Shown here in pieces: positions 45,509 through 56,864 of a stretch of DNA of 64,000 nt. The notes under the pieces are model-generated. The model ran no database searches. It saw only the letters and a list, made by a program, of their open reading frames with translations, and had not been told where the DNA came from. Made by a program: the position numbers and the translations under genes. This stretch comes from Verticillium longisporum (taxonomy: Eukaryota > Ascomycota > Sordariomycetes > Glomerellales > Plectosphaerellaceae), in NCBI GenBank assembly GCA_019188255.1, contig JAETXT010000002.1, positions 2,356,001 to 2,420,000 on the forward strand. Direction: 5' to 3'. Every line of letters begins with the position of its first letter. Position 1 is the stretch's first letter.

Positions 45509-47206
45509 CTAGTCAACCTCCTTCTTCGCCTCTTCTCTCTCCGCTTCTACAGCACGGCGTGAGGCAAGTGCCGCGTCCAGCCGCTCCCGGTCAGCCAGCT
45601 CCGCAGCGTGGGCGCCAGTGACCTGTTGGGCAGTGAACCGACTCTTTCGGGGCGCAAAGAGACGGCGCTGGGCAATCTCAGCTGGGTCCTGCTGGGGAGG
45701 AGACAGAACGACGACGGCGATCGTGGTGGCGGGCGTCTTGCGAGCACGATCCGGATCATCTTCGTCTTCGTGTGGTCGGGGGCGGGGGCGGTTTTTAGAA
45801 GGCTGCGGCGTGGCCGGCAAAGGGGGCAGTTCGTCCCGGGCGGTGCGGGGAGGGGGGTTGGCGGTTAACGGAGAGGACTTTGCCTCTTTCTCGTACTCGA
45901 TCTTTCGGCCTCCACCTAAGTTCACCTTTCGCTTTGCAACGGTGTTCCTGGATACGAACATTGCGTTCGGGTCCTTTGGTTTGCGACGTAATGGCTTCTT
46001 TGGTCCAACGGGAGTTTCTGGTGCAGCCGGCGCCCTCGGAGATCCTGACGCTGTACTCGGCTCCGGGACCGTCGTGGCAGGAATAGGAGCAGTGACCTCT
46101 GGGACGATCTCAGGCTGGCTAACGGCCTCGCCAATTGTGGTCATTTGGCTAAGAGTTTCAGGCACTTCTTCGGGAGGCGCCACGGTCAGCCCGGCCGGGA
46201 CTTGTCCCGCGCTGACCTTAGTGACCGGAGCCTGCGGTTTGATGTCGTGGCTTGGGGTGTCTGGCTGTGCCGGGGGGGGAGTATTCTCGAGAAGTGCCGT
46301 TAAAGGTATGGAGGGTATTTGAGGATGGTCTGGCTCTGCAGGGATGGGAGTGTCTTCGAGGAGTCCCGTTATAGGTATAGGTGATATCAGAGGATGGTCT
46401 TGCTGCATGGCATCTAGTGCAGTAGGCCTGTCGTTGCGGCAGACTTCCTCGCTCATATTGACCTCTTTGCTTTGGAAGACGTCCATTATGGGATACCCCA
46501 CAATGGGTGGAAAACCCGTACTCAGAATCATCGACGGCTGTGGGACGGTAACCGAGACCTCGGACTCCATCTCCTCGCTTATCTGAAGGGGAATATGGTT
46601 CTCGGGCACGCATATCAGACTAGCGGCGAAAGCCGGCTGCTCTTCAGGGCCGCACCGAGGTGCGTCATCCATTTCCTCGTCGTTATGGTCCGTGGAGGGA
46701 GAGCTTCGATCCGGTTTATCGCGAAATATATCGAATTTAGGATGGTCGAAGATGACAAGCGTTTTTTCGAGACTTGAAATGGCGGGCACCGGGACAGCAG
46801 GAGCCGGACGAGGAGGGGAGACGGGCACAATGGCCACAATCGTTGTGGGAGGAACAAGGCCGAGGATGGGATCGGAGGAAATCTCCGGAAGAAGGATAGC
46901 CATGGTTTCAGCCGTCGATATCGATAAAGTCGGGGTAGGCTGGACGACGGGGGCGAGAGAGGCAATCGACGCGACACGCATGACGGGGGAGAAGGCGAGG
47001 GCGGGTATAGCGGCACTCGAAAGTGCCTCCCGAGCCATCATCGCCTCCATCTCCTTGTTGGCTTGCTCAAGCTCCCTCAAGACAATATTTCGTTCCAACG
47101 TCATTTCCAAAAGCTCGATCTTGAGAGCATGCTCTCGGGCTGACGGGCAGGGGGTATCGGGCACAGCTGGACCTGCGACCCTTTCCTGATCCTGCTCCGG
47201 GCTCAT
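45509..47206 (-). CDS. Unrecognised 565-aa proline-rich protein
   Basis: One open exon of 566 codons. I do not recognise it. A short predicted coiled coil (LKIELLEMTLERNIVLRELE) near the N-terminus is followed by a long Pro/Ala/Thr/Val-rich disordered region containing two adjacent 23-residue repeats (46262-46399). A basic C-terminal part has PKKPLRRKPKDPNAMFV, a PTM-like Pro/Arg stretch and a final charged helix. The C-terminal segment RRLFAPRKSRF recalls short linear motifs of nuclear proteins, but no function can be assigned. Codon use looks normal for the window. It converges with ATG14 (stops 288 bp apart) and lies in tandem with the membrane protein upstream. Confidence 0.65.
   Translation of the reverse strand: MSPEQDQERVAGPAVPDTPCPSAREHALKIELLEMTLERNIVLRELEQANKEMEAMMAREALSSAAIPALAFSPVMRVASIASLAPVVQPTPTLSISTAETMAILLPEISSDPILGLVPPTTIVAIVPVSPPRPAPAVPVPAISSLEKTLVIFDHPKFDIFRDKPDRSSPSTDHNDEEMDDAPRCGPEEQPAFAASLICVPENHIPLQISEEMESEVSVTVPQPSMILSTGFPPIVGYPIMDVFQSKEVNMSEEVCRNDRPTALDAMQQDHPLISPIPITGLLEDTPIPAEPDHPQIPSIPLTALLENTPPPAQPDTPSHDIKPQAPVTKVSAGQVPAGLTVAPPEEVPETLSQMTTIGEAVSQPEIVPEVTAPIPATTVPEPSTASGSPRAPAAPETPVGPKKPLRRKPKDPNAMFVSRNTVAKRKVNLGGGRKIEYEKEAKSSPLTANPPPRTARDELPPLPATPQPSKNRPRPRPHEDEDDPDRARKTPATTIAVVVLSPPQQDPAEIAQRRLFAPRKSRFTAQQVTGAHAAELADRERLDAALASRRAVEAEREEAKKEVD
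46262..46399. repeat. Two adjacent 69-bp coding repeats
   Basis: Two 23-codon units lie end to end (46331-46399 and 46262-46330 in coding order). Both begin DHP and contain PIP/PSIP, then a GLLEDTP- or ALLENTP-type core. They have diverged in DNA, so the duplication is not recent. Confidence 0.75.
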
Positions 47207-47311
47207 AGTATGAGAGTGGTGGGAGGATGACGGATCGGCTGTTGCGTTGAGGGTGTCTTGGACCCCGGGCTCCTGGTTGTCGATCGGCCTAGCGAGCAGA
47301 ACGGCGGGTAC

Positions 47312-47896
47312 CTAACAGCCATTCTTCTCGTCGAAGGCGTACCGATCAACCAGGGGATAAGCCCCGGGCGTCCCAGTGACGGACCACTCGTTTGGTGTTG
47401 CAAGCCAGTTCGAGAGGGGTTCCATGATGTAGGCAAAGGACTTTCTCATCATTTGGTAAAATACCAAGGTCAGGTGTAAGCACCATAGCAATGTAGCCGG
47501 AAGGGTCGCAGTAATCATCAAGGATAGCACGGATTCCAGGAGATACCAGATCGAATCGATGGCTCCTTCATATGAGGGATGCCGGTTCTTTCTATTGTGA
47601 AAACTCAGCAAAATCTCTCTCCCTGATTCTAGAAGGACGGCAACGTACAAGAAATCGAGCCAACTCTGTATCGTGGAACTTTCATCCTCAATAACCATCC
47701 AGTTAGTGCTCACAACATGACGGCCAGTTCCGTAGTACATGTCGGCATCTGCAGTAATGGCGGATGGGTGTGGATACTTGGTCTCCCAACAAAGCAGGGC
47801 AACAGCGATGTAAACGATGAAGCCATGTGTCTCGCGATGAGGGCTCATCTGGACGAGGCATGCCGTCGCCACAGCGATGAGGGCGTAAGAAATCAT
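47312..47896 (-). CDS. Unrecognised membrane protein, 194 aa
   Basis: A single open exon with three to four hydrophobic segments: near the start (SYALIAVATACLVQ), then HGFIVYIAVALLCW, a possible third in FLYVAVLL, and a long one in SLMITATLPATLLWCLHLTL. I do not recognise the family. The loop between segments two and three is polar (ADADMYYGTGRHVV). A further N-terminal exon cannot be excluded because the upstream sequence stays open for a few codons. Its 3' end is only 105 bp from the start of the proline-rich gene. Confidence 0.6.
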   Translation of the reverse strand: MISYALIAVATACLVQMSPHRETHGFIVYIAVALLCWETKYPHPSAITADADMYYGTGRHVVSTNWMVIEDESSTIQSWLDFLYVAVLLESGREILLSFHNRKNRHPSYEGAIDSIWYLLESVLSLMITATLPATLLWCLHLTLVFYQMMRKSFAYIMEPLSNWLATPNEWSVTGTPGAYPLVDRYAFDEKNGC

Positions 47897-48970
47897 GGGA
47901 AAGAGCGCGATGATTCTGATGGGATTGAATTGATATTAAAACGGGAGAGTGAGAAGTGATGACCCCTGATGAGAGACTTGTGATTGATGGAATATTTGAT
48001 GTGGATGAAGGACGTTGTGGAATTAGACAGTCGATCAGAAGTTTCGGACAAGTATTGAAAGAAGAGGGAAAGAGGAAGTTTACAAGTCTTCCCAAAGCTA
48101 TCCGGTCATGAGCCTTATGGCTGCTTCGTAGGTCCAAGCTTCCGAGCAGTTGCCTTACTAGCTGCGAATATTATCAAATTATTCTTACTAGGTTACTTCG
48201 TGGGGGAGGCGCAATTGTAGCCTGGTTGGTAAGGGGTCCGTCGTGGGCTCGGCGAAGTCAGGAGGCAAGAGCAGGATGAAATGTTCCTAAGCCTTGAAGA
48301 TCTGGGATAGTACTTGGTACGAGGTTTTGCGGCGTTTGGTCTTCCGGCGGCTAGCGAGATGTCCCGCACCGTTCCGAGCTATGCATACGATATGGCCTTT
48401 GTTTGCTACCACCAAATTCCTTTGTCCTTTCACTGTATGCCTTCGAGTTTGGATTGAATGTTCTTGGCATGGTGTTCGTTGATAAACCTCATCCATTGGC
48501 CTTGAGTGTAACATCTCTGGAGTCCATTGAGTTCTGCCATGAGATATTCCAAAGGCTGCGGGCTTCTATCATGTGAGCAGGCAGTACTTTCGGCCACTGA
48601 GCCTAGCCGGCTCCTTCACAGACTGTCGTGGCGAACGTGCAACCGGAATCTTGTGGGTGTGAAGGACAAGGCTAATCATGCACAGTACGAAGTCGTCGTA
48701 AGGGAGCTGAGCGATTGATAAATTGACCAACGTCAGCCTCGCTGCTGGGATCTAGGAACCATGAACGTCAGGGTCATATGGTCAAGTTGGATGTCATCAG
48801 GTAAGTGCACGTATCCACGCATTCGGAATAAACTGCCTTGCTTCATGTTGAAGGTTCAGAAACTTAAGAAATTTGACCCAGCCGCGCTCGAAACCCCTTA
48901 AACGCAATACCATTTCCGTCATTAATTCATCAAAGGGTATCCCGTCCAGAACCATACGCTCCATCCAAAT
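47897..48970. other. Intergenic region, no gene seen
   Basis: Somewhat AT-richer than its surroundings. Short open frames (about 48287-48720) show no protein character. It holds the promoter side of the membrane protein and the 3' end of SPC105. Confidence 0.45.
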
Positions 48971-51900
48971 CTACTTCCTGCCCCTGGCAATCAGCCGCTC
49001 ATGAAGATCAACGACCACATCGCTCCACGAGGGGAGTCGGCCAGCCTGTCGACAACTTTCTCACCCAAGTGCGTGGTAAGGAATTCTCCCATCTTGCCTG
49101 TATTGAATGTCTCTCCATATACGACTCTTGCGTCAGGCTGGATGACAAAGTCGAGTCCATCAGAGGTGCTCACACCGCGCAGACCAAGCACAATCTCGAC
49201 TCTCGTCTCAATGGCCGTCAGCAGAAGCGACGAGCACACGGAGATGGAAGAATCAGAGGTGCGCGTGACGGACGTGGGAAAGGTCATGTTGACGCGGCGG
49301 ATGTCGTCGCAAGTGGAGACGGCTCTGTCCCATGCCGCACGGATCACATGAAGCAAGTCGACAATCTTAGTGCGGCTCTGCGGGAGACCCCGCACATGGT
49401 CGCGGATGCACTGCACGAAGAATTCCTGTTCCACCGAAGAGGTTCGTGGGCTACCGTCGCCGTTGGTCGCGATGTACCAAAGATCGATTTGCGAGTTCTT
49501 GCCCTGGGTGTTGTCGAAGGCAGATATGTCAAAGACAAGTTCGATGCTTCGTCGGTACGTCATGGAGACGGTCGAGTCGGCAATGCCGGAGATGGCCCAG
49601 CCGTGCTGCTTTTCAATGGCATCAACTCGAGCTGGGGATATGGTTAGCATGAGGAATAGCCATTAGAGCAACATTCAAAACTGACCCTTGAGTGTAGAAA
49701 TTTCACTGGTCGACCAGCCACGACATTCCTCGCGAATCTTCTCGGCCTCCTCAATCTCCTCTTGCCATGCCCGCTTGCGGGCAGTGAGTTGCCCCACAGT
49801 TGCTTCTGATTCCTCAAGCTGCGCTCGGAGTTGCACAATCTGCTTCGTCCTTTTCTCCATGTCACTATCGACATCCGTGAGCTCGGATCGAACAGCCTCG
49901 AGCTCGGATGGGTCGCAGTCGGCCAGCTCCTGTGCCACAGCCTCGAGGTTTGTTCGCTCTTCGTTGAGCACCTCAAATCGAGAGATGAGGCTTGGAAGAA
50001 TGGAAGACAGGAGCTTCTGTTGCTTCTCAAGGACCTTGTCGTCGGCATCCATGCCTTCCGCTATTCTGATGAGGCCCTCCTTGAGACCCTCCTGGAGCGC
50101 CGTACGCCAGGCATACCACATCGCCTTGCTCTCAAGTCGGGCATGCGACTTGCCATTCTTGAACTGGTTGTCAAGCACATTCTTGATCTCTGGCGTCGCA
50201 GACATGTACTCTCGGAACAATGGCGGGTTGTCTTCGAAAGTCTCTGTTTCAATCTCGCGGACAATCCTCCGTCCTTCGGAAATGTATTTCTTGAGCTCAC
50301 GGCAGGAATGCTGGTAAAGTTCCAGCATCGGAACAGTGCAGGCACCGGCGACGACGCATCGCTCCAGAGGAAAGTTGCCCTCGTCGTCAATCAGCCCATC
50401 CTTGAAGGCCTCGGGCGCCTGGGTGTGGCGCCGCTTCGTTGTCGTCAATTCCATGAAGCGAATCGATGTCATGTTGAGAAATTCCTGGAGGTGGATGCGA
50501 TCTTCGTCCTGGTCAGTCTGCAAAGACGACTCATCTTTGACGGGCGATCGTTCAAAGTCCATCGGATGGGTCGCCGTGTCATCTTCGATATCTTTGAATC
50601 GGGTCTGTCCTCTCGGGGTCGTGGCATTGCTACCATTCCTCGATGACAGCACCGCCAGGGTGGGTGTTTGATATTCCTGTGTTGAATCTTCAAGACTCTT
50701 CTGAGACGATCGTAGCGATCGTCGGCCAGTTGTCTCGGCTTTGCTGGGGGGCTGTTGAAGCCTAACGTTCTTGACCGGGCTCCCCTGGTGATTCTTAAGT
50801 CTTTTGACACCGTCATCTTCTTCAGCCTCTTCGTCATCCGATAACTCGAATGGTCGCTTGCCGAGAAGACCTTTTGCACTGCCGACATGAAGACTCTTAC
50901 GGCCCTTTAAGGGCTTCCTCATTGGGCTCATGCTTTGGATCATTTCTTTCAGGTTGAGCGTAGCCTCCCTGTCGTCTTGACCGTCAACCTCGCGCTCAAG
51001 AATCTTACGTTGATTCTCCTTTTCCTCTTCCTCCTCGCGGTCGTTGTCGACTTCGAATTCCATGACGCGAGGATTTGCGAAGGAAACACCACGGTTCTGG
51101 CCAGGCACAAATGCCTGAGTAGCATCACTCAACGACTCCCGACGGTCGAAGATGGCTGCCACCTTGGGTGATCCCAAGCCAGCTCTGTCGGCACCCACGC
51201 CGGACAGACGGCGCGTCTGTGGCGTCAAAACAACCAACGGCGTCCTAGCTCCAGTGCTGGGGTCTTGCTGGAAAACGTCTAGGTTCTTTTTGGCCGATTT
51301 CACAGGCGAAGGGGTCGCCGGCTTGCTGTCTGGTAGCCTAGAGCGGCCAAGCTGCTTCGTTCGCGATTGCGGAGTCCTCGTAGGTGATGAGACTGGTTTA
51401 AATGGAGACGGCGTGGCTTTTGTCGGCGACGCCGATTTCGACCTCGCTCTCGCTCGCGACTGCGCGGTCGACTTCTGCGGGCTTGGCGTGGTTCTCATGG
51501 GTGAGGATTGCGGTGTTGCTGTCCCTGGACGCGGCATGCTGCGTCGAAGAGCGCTGCCACCGAAAGGATTTGTTTCAGGAGTTCCTGGAGCCGACATTAT
51601 TGTTGGCTTAGTTGAATCGGCAAGCCGTTGTGCTGGCGATTTTGGGGGAACACCTATTGATCCGGCTTTTGAAGGCGACTCTGGCTTGTCGACCTCCTCT
51701 TCCATGAACTTCTTAGCCTCACTGCGGGACTCTGGCACATGAGGACCCTTGAGAATACTGCCCATAGCGGCAGTTATGTCCATGCCCATAGTTTGGTCTT
51801 GTTCCACGTTGTTTTCGTCGTTGCTGGCAGCTGGCAAGATACGCCCAACACCAATGGTCATATCCATGCCGACTGTAGCATTTCCGTCATCCTGGCCTTG

Positions 51901-53566
51901 GGCCCCAGTCGCAGATGGCAAGATTCGACCAACACCAACGGTCATATCCATGTCCATGGTGGCGTCATCCAGGTTCTTGCTGTTGGCCGAAGTCATGGTT
52001 CTGCGACGAGGAGCAGTGGTCTGGTTGGTGTTGCGTGCCGGAATCAGGCCGCCGATGGCTGTTGTGAACTCCATTGACATGTCTTCATTCTCGTCTGGTT
52101 CGAGATCTGGCACACTCCTCAGAATACCTCCGAGGGCTTTGGTAACTTCCATGGTCTCATCCATTTGCATTGTTTCCTCGCCTTCTTCCCCATGCTCGTA
52201 TGGAATGGCAGTTTCGTTCCTAGGTTGCGATAAAATGCCACCAATGGCGCGAGTTACATCCATGGACATGTCGAGCTCTCCGTCGTCCTGTTCGTCATCT
52301 GGCGAGGGAAGGATGCCGCCCATAGCTTGGGTCATTTCCATGTCCATGTCCATAGCGCCGTCGTCTTCGTCATCATTGTCAGCCGGGGGCGATGGCGACT
52401 CCTGGCCTGCATGCTTTTGATCTTGAGGCGCATCACTCTTGTCGGAGTTCTTCTTGATCCAACCAAATGATGGAATGACTTCTTCTTCGCCCTCAGAGTC
52501 GTCGAGTCCCAGTTTCTGGGTGCCGGCCGTGCGCGCTGCCATACGAAGTGCTTCTTCCAGGGTGTCACTGTCGCCAGTCGACGACCCTGAGCGACCAGAC
52601 ATGGCAGACATGACCGATGCGCCAGTGACCTCGTGGTCCTCGACCGTCATCATCGTGCCGTCGTCCACGTCGGAGTCATCATCCGAGTTGGAGTCCTCCT
52701 CTTGTTCGTCGTCTTGAATTTCTTCTACAGCATCGGCAGGCTCCGAGTCGGAGCTGTAGATTGACGATGCTATCGTAGCATCATCATTGTCGCCATAGTT
52801 CGCGGCTGGGAGTGTAGAGCTCCTCCTCCGCTTTCTCTGATGGGCGTCCCTTTGGTCTTCTGGTGATTCTGGAACCAAATCGCCAACCTGCTCTTGTGGC
52901 GTTCTGGATCGGCTCGAAGCTTTGTCGTTGGTGCTAGGTTTCGAGGATGCGCGCCGCGATGAATCCCTGGATGCCTCTTGCATGAAGTCGATTTCGTGAA
53001 ATGTGTGCAGTGTTGCTTCGGCTGCAAAGGAAACTCTGCGATTCGCCAATGACTTTCGGCGCGCTTCCCTTCGCTCCCGTTCTTCGCGCTGTCGCGCCTT
53101 TGCCTGTTGCTCTTCCTCTGTTCGCAGCGCAACTTTGGCGCCGGAGGATGCATCTTGCTGGCTAACGTGCGCGCTCGGTGGCGTGTCAATCTTTGGAGGG
53201 CCTGAGCCTTGCCTCTTAAGGGGCGGAATTTCAGGAAGTGGCGCGATTGCTGGTTTGAGAATCGATCGGGGAGGCGGTCGTGAGGGAGCTGCAAGAGACT
53301 GTGACATTTTAGTATCTTCAACTCATACCGCAACGGGGAGTGGCACATACGGCTCTTCGATTACCGTTGGCGTTCTTCAGAACGTCCAGGCCGCCGGGCC
53401 CAATGCTCTTGCTTCGCGACTTTTTCCGGTTGGCAGCAAGAGAACTGCTTCCAAGATCAAGTGTCACGTTCTCTTTCTCTGTAGCCTTGGCTGACGATAT
53501 TTGGCCGCCGATAGACTTGCGCAGTTTGCGCGTCGCTGGAACTGTCGCGTCGCCGGAAGAAGACAT
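48971..53566 (-). CDS. spc105: Spc105/Spc7/KNL1 kinetochore scaffold (C-terminal frameshift)
   Basis: Three exons (53566-53351, 53298-49686, 49631-48971) with introns of 52 and 54 nt. KNL1 is the outer-kinetochore scaffold of the KMN network; it recruits PP1 and, through phosphorylated MELT motifs, Bub3-Bub1. The protein has a SILK PP1 motif (residues 84-87), RVSF (residues 160-163), seven MELT-like repeats of the type MDMT...GRILP (about 51755-52370), a long coiled coil (about 49690-50250) and a C-terminal RWD-like region. The reading frame as given stops at 48991 after DSPRGAMWSLIFMSG. At the G4 run 49031-49034 one more base turns the end into SWSDVVVDLHERLIARGRK, stop at 48971, the typical KNL1 C-terminus. 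Length is 1489 aa as read and 1496 restored. Confidence 0.95.
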
Positions 53567-54148
53567 GTTGAGCGCTATAGCTATGAGGCGACAGCAAGGC
53601 GCTTCTTCTGGTGACGAGGTTTCGAGTCGCGTCGAGTTGTAAGTGGGAGACGATGTTAGTGATGATGGCGTCGCGCATGCCCATGTTCAGTCAAGGTGGG
53701 CTGCATGCCCGTACAAGGGTTTCCTATGTTTACATCTGACAGGCCCCATGATTGGCTCTCTCGCATGCTGGTGTCAACATGGTCCACGCGTTGCTGAGGC
53801 ATCGGATTTCTCCGTCTGCCCCACCTCTATCGATATGCTTCAGCCCCATGTGGCCGAATAGATGTGGCGCAGCCGTGGCTTGCCCCTCGCCAAAATTTCC
53901 ACCCACAGGCCCTAATTCTTGTGATCTCGAACCCAGTCGCCTACCTCAGCAAAAGTTGTAAGCCGCATCACCGTCCATCGCCCAACGCCCATCAATCCGC
54001 CGACAACCAGTTGAGGTGATTACCTTCCCCACGACCGCCAGGTAGGTGTCGCAAGCATACCAACCTATCGATCGAACCACCGCCCTCTTTATCGACATCG
54101 TCCTGACTTTCTCTTTCTGCAGAGCCGTGACCGATCACTACCGACAGC
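53567..54148. promoter_or_regulatory. Bidirectional promoter of SPC105 and RPS11
   Basis: The 582 bp between the two start codons serve both genes. The RPS11 side is pyrimidine-rich and contains a leader intron. Confidence 0.6.
54042..54122 (+). other. rps11: Intron in the 5' leader of RPS11
   Basis: CCAG|GTAGGT is followed 81 nt later by a branch-like CTGAC, a long pyrimidine tract and TTTCTGCAG, 26 nt before the ATG. Leader introns are common in fungal ribosomal protein genes. Confidence 0.65.
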
Positions 54149-54860
54149 ATGGCTACCGAACTTACCGTCCAGTCGGAGCGCGCCTTCCAGAAGCAGGGCA
54201 TCTTCCTCAACCAGAAGACCAAGGCCAAGTCCACGCGCCCTGGAAAGGGTGGCCGCCGATGGTACAAGGACGTCGGTCTGGGTTTCCGCACCCCCAAGAA
54301 CGCCATTGAGGGCACCTACATCGGTACGTTGGATCGTGATACTTGGAAATATTTTGAAGCGCGAGAGGGAGCGTGCTTGGAGCGTCGAGCGAATCACTGG
54401 CTCTTGCAGATGAATGCGCGCGAAGGAGCCATGATTACATTGGAATTGGTTTAATCCTCAAGGACACTGCTAACATGGGCGCGTCTCTCAGACAAGAAGT
54501 GCCCTTTCACCGGCCAGGTCTCCATCCGTGGCCGTATCCTTACCGGCACCGTTGTCTCCACGAAGATGCACCGCACTCTCATCATCCGCCGCGAGTACCT
54601 TCACTTCATCCCCAAGTACGCCCGTTACGAGAAGCGCCACAAGAACCTCGCCGCCCACGTCTCCCCCGCTTTCCGTGTTGAGGAGGGTGACCAGGTCACC
54701 GTTGGCCAGTGCAGGCCTCTGAGCAAGACAGTACGTTGCGACTGGAACGCAGCCGCAGGCTGATGCCTGGCTCTATGCTAACAAAGCACAGGTCCGCTTC
54801 AACGTCCTCCGTGTGCTTCCCCGAACTGGAAAGGCGGTCAAGAAGTTCAGCAAGTTCTAA
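54149..54860 (+). CDS. rps11: Ribosomal protein S11 (uS17), small subunit
   Basis: Three exons (54149-54323, 54492-54730, 54792-54860) with introns of 168 and 61 nt give 160 aa, the normal length. uS17 is an early-binding 40S protein that contacts 18S rRNA. Recognisable blocks are [72 protein letters not shown] and the end [13 protein letters not shown]. No C/D-box pair was seen in the longer intron, so no intronic snoRNA is proposed. Exons are strongly biased towards C-ending codons, as expected of a highly expressed gene. Confidence 0.98.
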
Positions 54861-55894
54861 TCGGCTCTTTGGCATTTACGGCGTGTACGCGGTGAGGGTT
54901 CTGCTTTACGCTACCGGATGGGCGGTCACCAGGGAACGGCATCCGCATGATTTGTGCAATAGATGCAGATCAGACCAAAAGAATTCGATCAGCCAAAACC
55001 AACGGAAGATGGTTTCGACATGTGAGGCACAACGGTTATGGATTGTTCGACGACTGGGACCAAAGGGTGGGAGAGGCGGATCTGCGTCGCGTGCGAGCGC
55101 GCGAATCAGGCCATGGTCAACTTCTTTTTGGGGGAAAGGGCGATCTGGCTTGACGTGGAATGACAAAACGACGGCTCGTTCATCCTCGTCTCACCCCCTC
55201 TCGGTCTGTTCGCGTGATGTAGCGGCTGGATATTGACCAGTCCGCATGTGAAGTCAGTTCCCATGACTATCTCCCCGTTCTCACCCCACCCTTGACTACA
55301 CTCTGAGATGTACCTGCTCTCCCGTGGTACAACCCAATTTTTGTCTCAAGGAATATGAATGCCTCGGCATGGCGCATCACTCACCGCGACTCCATCGTTC
55401 TCCGTGGAGGGCGAGGTCCGTATATCGTTGTCAACATACCTTTTCCGTCTTTGTGTCTTTTGCGTCGAGTGTTCTTTGAGAAGAAAAACGCTCGAGAAAT
55501 CATACGCAAGCCTCAGCCACCAGACCACTGTGCGTGACAGTTGCCAGTCTTGGTCCATATTTGGGTCCTGGCGTATACGGCAAGCTTATTTAATACGTGG
55601 CTATCCGCATATATCCACAACGGACATCCACAGACCTAGATTAGGTGAATAAAGTCAATCTCACAATAATTGGAATATCCAAAGATTATCTGGCCACAGT
55701 GTTAAAGGACAGTGTGGTATGTGGACTCACAGTGCATTTGCAGATTCAACAGCAGCTGCTTGGCGATTGAAATCTTTCCACCCAAAGAACCACCAACAGA
55801 CCTAGGTACGGAGCTACGACGAGAAGCGGAGCGACGCAAACCAGCAACCGCCAACGAACGATCTTTCAAACGCAAAACACATACCATAATCGAG
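54861..55894. other. Intergenic region downstream of RPS11
   Basis: No gene or repeat is supported. The part from about 55600 to 55890 is AT-richer and then A/C-rich, consistent with a promoter and leader for the next gene. Confidence 0.5.
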
Positions 55895-56864
55895 ATGGGC
55901 TGGCTAGACGGCTGGTGGTCGGACGCGCCCAAGACGTCTGATCCTCTTGCATCCATCGACCCGAAGGTCCGCGAGTTCCTACAGCGAGAATCCCCCGTCA
56001 AGTACAATACAGCCTCCTCTACGCCATCAGAGACGAAGCCTTTTACCGAAGCCACAGCACCACAGGCACCAGTCGACAACTCCGCGAGGTCGCTTGTACC
56101 AAAAGAGAGCTTATTTCAAGACGGCCGCTACGCGCACCTTTGGAATGGGTACAAACCACAGGGCGAGATCGAGGCAGAGTCCAAGACCGACCATGAGAAG
56201 CTTATGGATGTGCTGGAGGGCTACAAGGACCGAAAATACAACCTTGGTCGCGCGGCGCTCGAAAACTGCGCCATACAGCAGGAGGAGTGGATCAACTGCA
56301 TGAAGAAGGGTGCTTGGGAGGACCGGCTACAGATGTGCCGGAAGCAAGTACAACGGTTCGAGAGGTGCTATACCATGCAAACGGTATGATTCTAGTCCTC
56401 GCCTTTCAGGTTTGCGCTCGACTGACTGCGGTCTACCACAGAGACTATTGAAAGCCCTTGGCTACAAGTCCATCGTTGATCGGCCTGCGCATGTCGACGA
56501 AGACATCCAGATGCACGCCGATAGCCTGTACGTCCGGATGATCGACCAAGAGAAGGCGATCAAGGGGGCAGAGGAACGCGGCCTGCCGGCACCAGAGTTC
56601 AAGAACATCTTCCCCAAACCAGAGAATGCTATCGAGCCCGGCGCCGAGCTGCGCAAGAGCTGGGATGAGCAACTCGACAAATTGCCCGCTGCGGAACGGG
56701 CGACAGAAGAGGCGGCTCTGCGGGCTGACTTTCAAGCGAAGGCAGCTGTGGCTAAGGACGTCCAAAAGTTATGGGGTGAGCAGGCCGCGGCGCGCAAAGC
56801 GAGAGAGGCTGGGGGGCAGACCAGCATCGCCGAGAAGGTCACGGATATCTTTCGCTTCAGGTAA
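55895..56864 (+). CDS. Twin-CX9C protein, probably mitochondrial intermembrane space
   Basis: Two exons, 55895-56383 and 56442-56864, with a 58-nt intron, give 303 aa. The first exon carries two CX9C motifs (Cys 125/135 and 148/158) in a helical hairpin (CAIQQEEWINC ... CRKQVQRFERC), the CHCH fold oxidised by the Mia40 pathway in the intermembrane space. The N-terminus MGWLDGWWSD is hydrophobic and aromatic rather than a cleavable presequence, as usual for Mia40 substrates. The second exon adds a long charged helical region with HADSLYVRMIDQEKAIKGAE, absent from the smallest family members. The exact family (respiratory-chain assembly or structural) is not clear to me. Confidence 0.85.

Noticed and set aside
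54324..54491. snoRNA in the longer RPS11 intron.
   Set aside because: No convincing C box with matching D box, and no H/ACA hairpin pair could be seen by eye.
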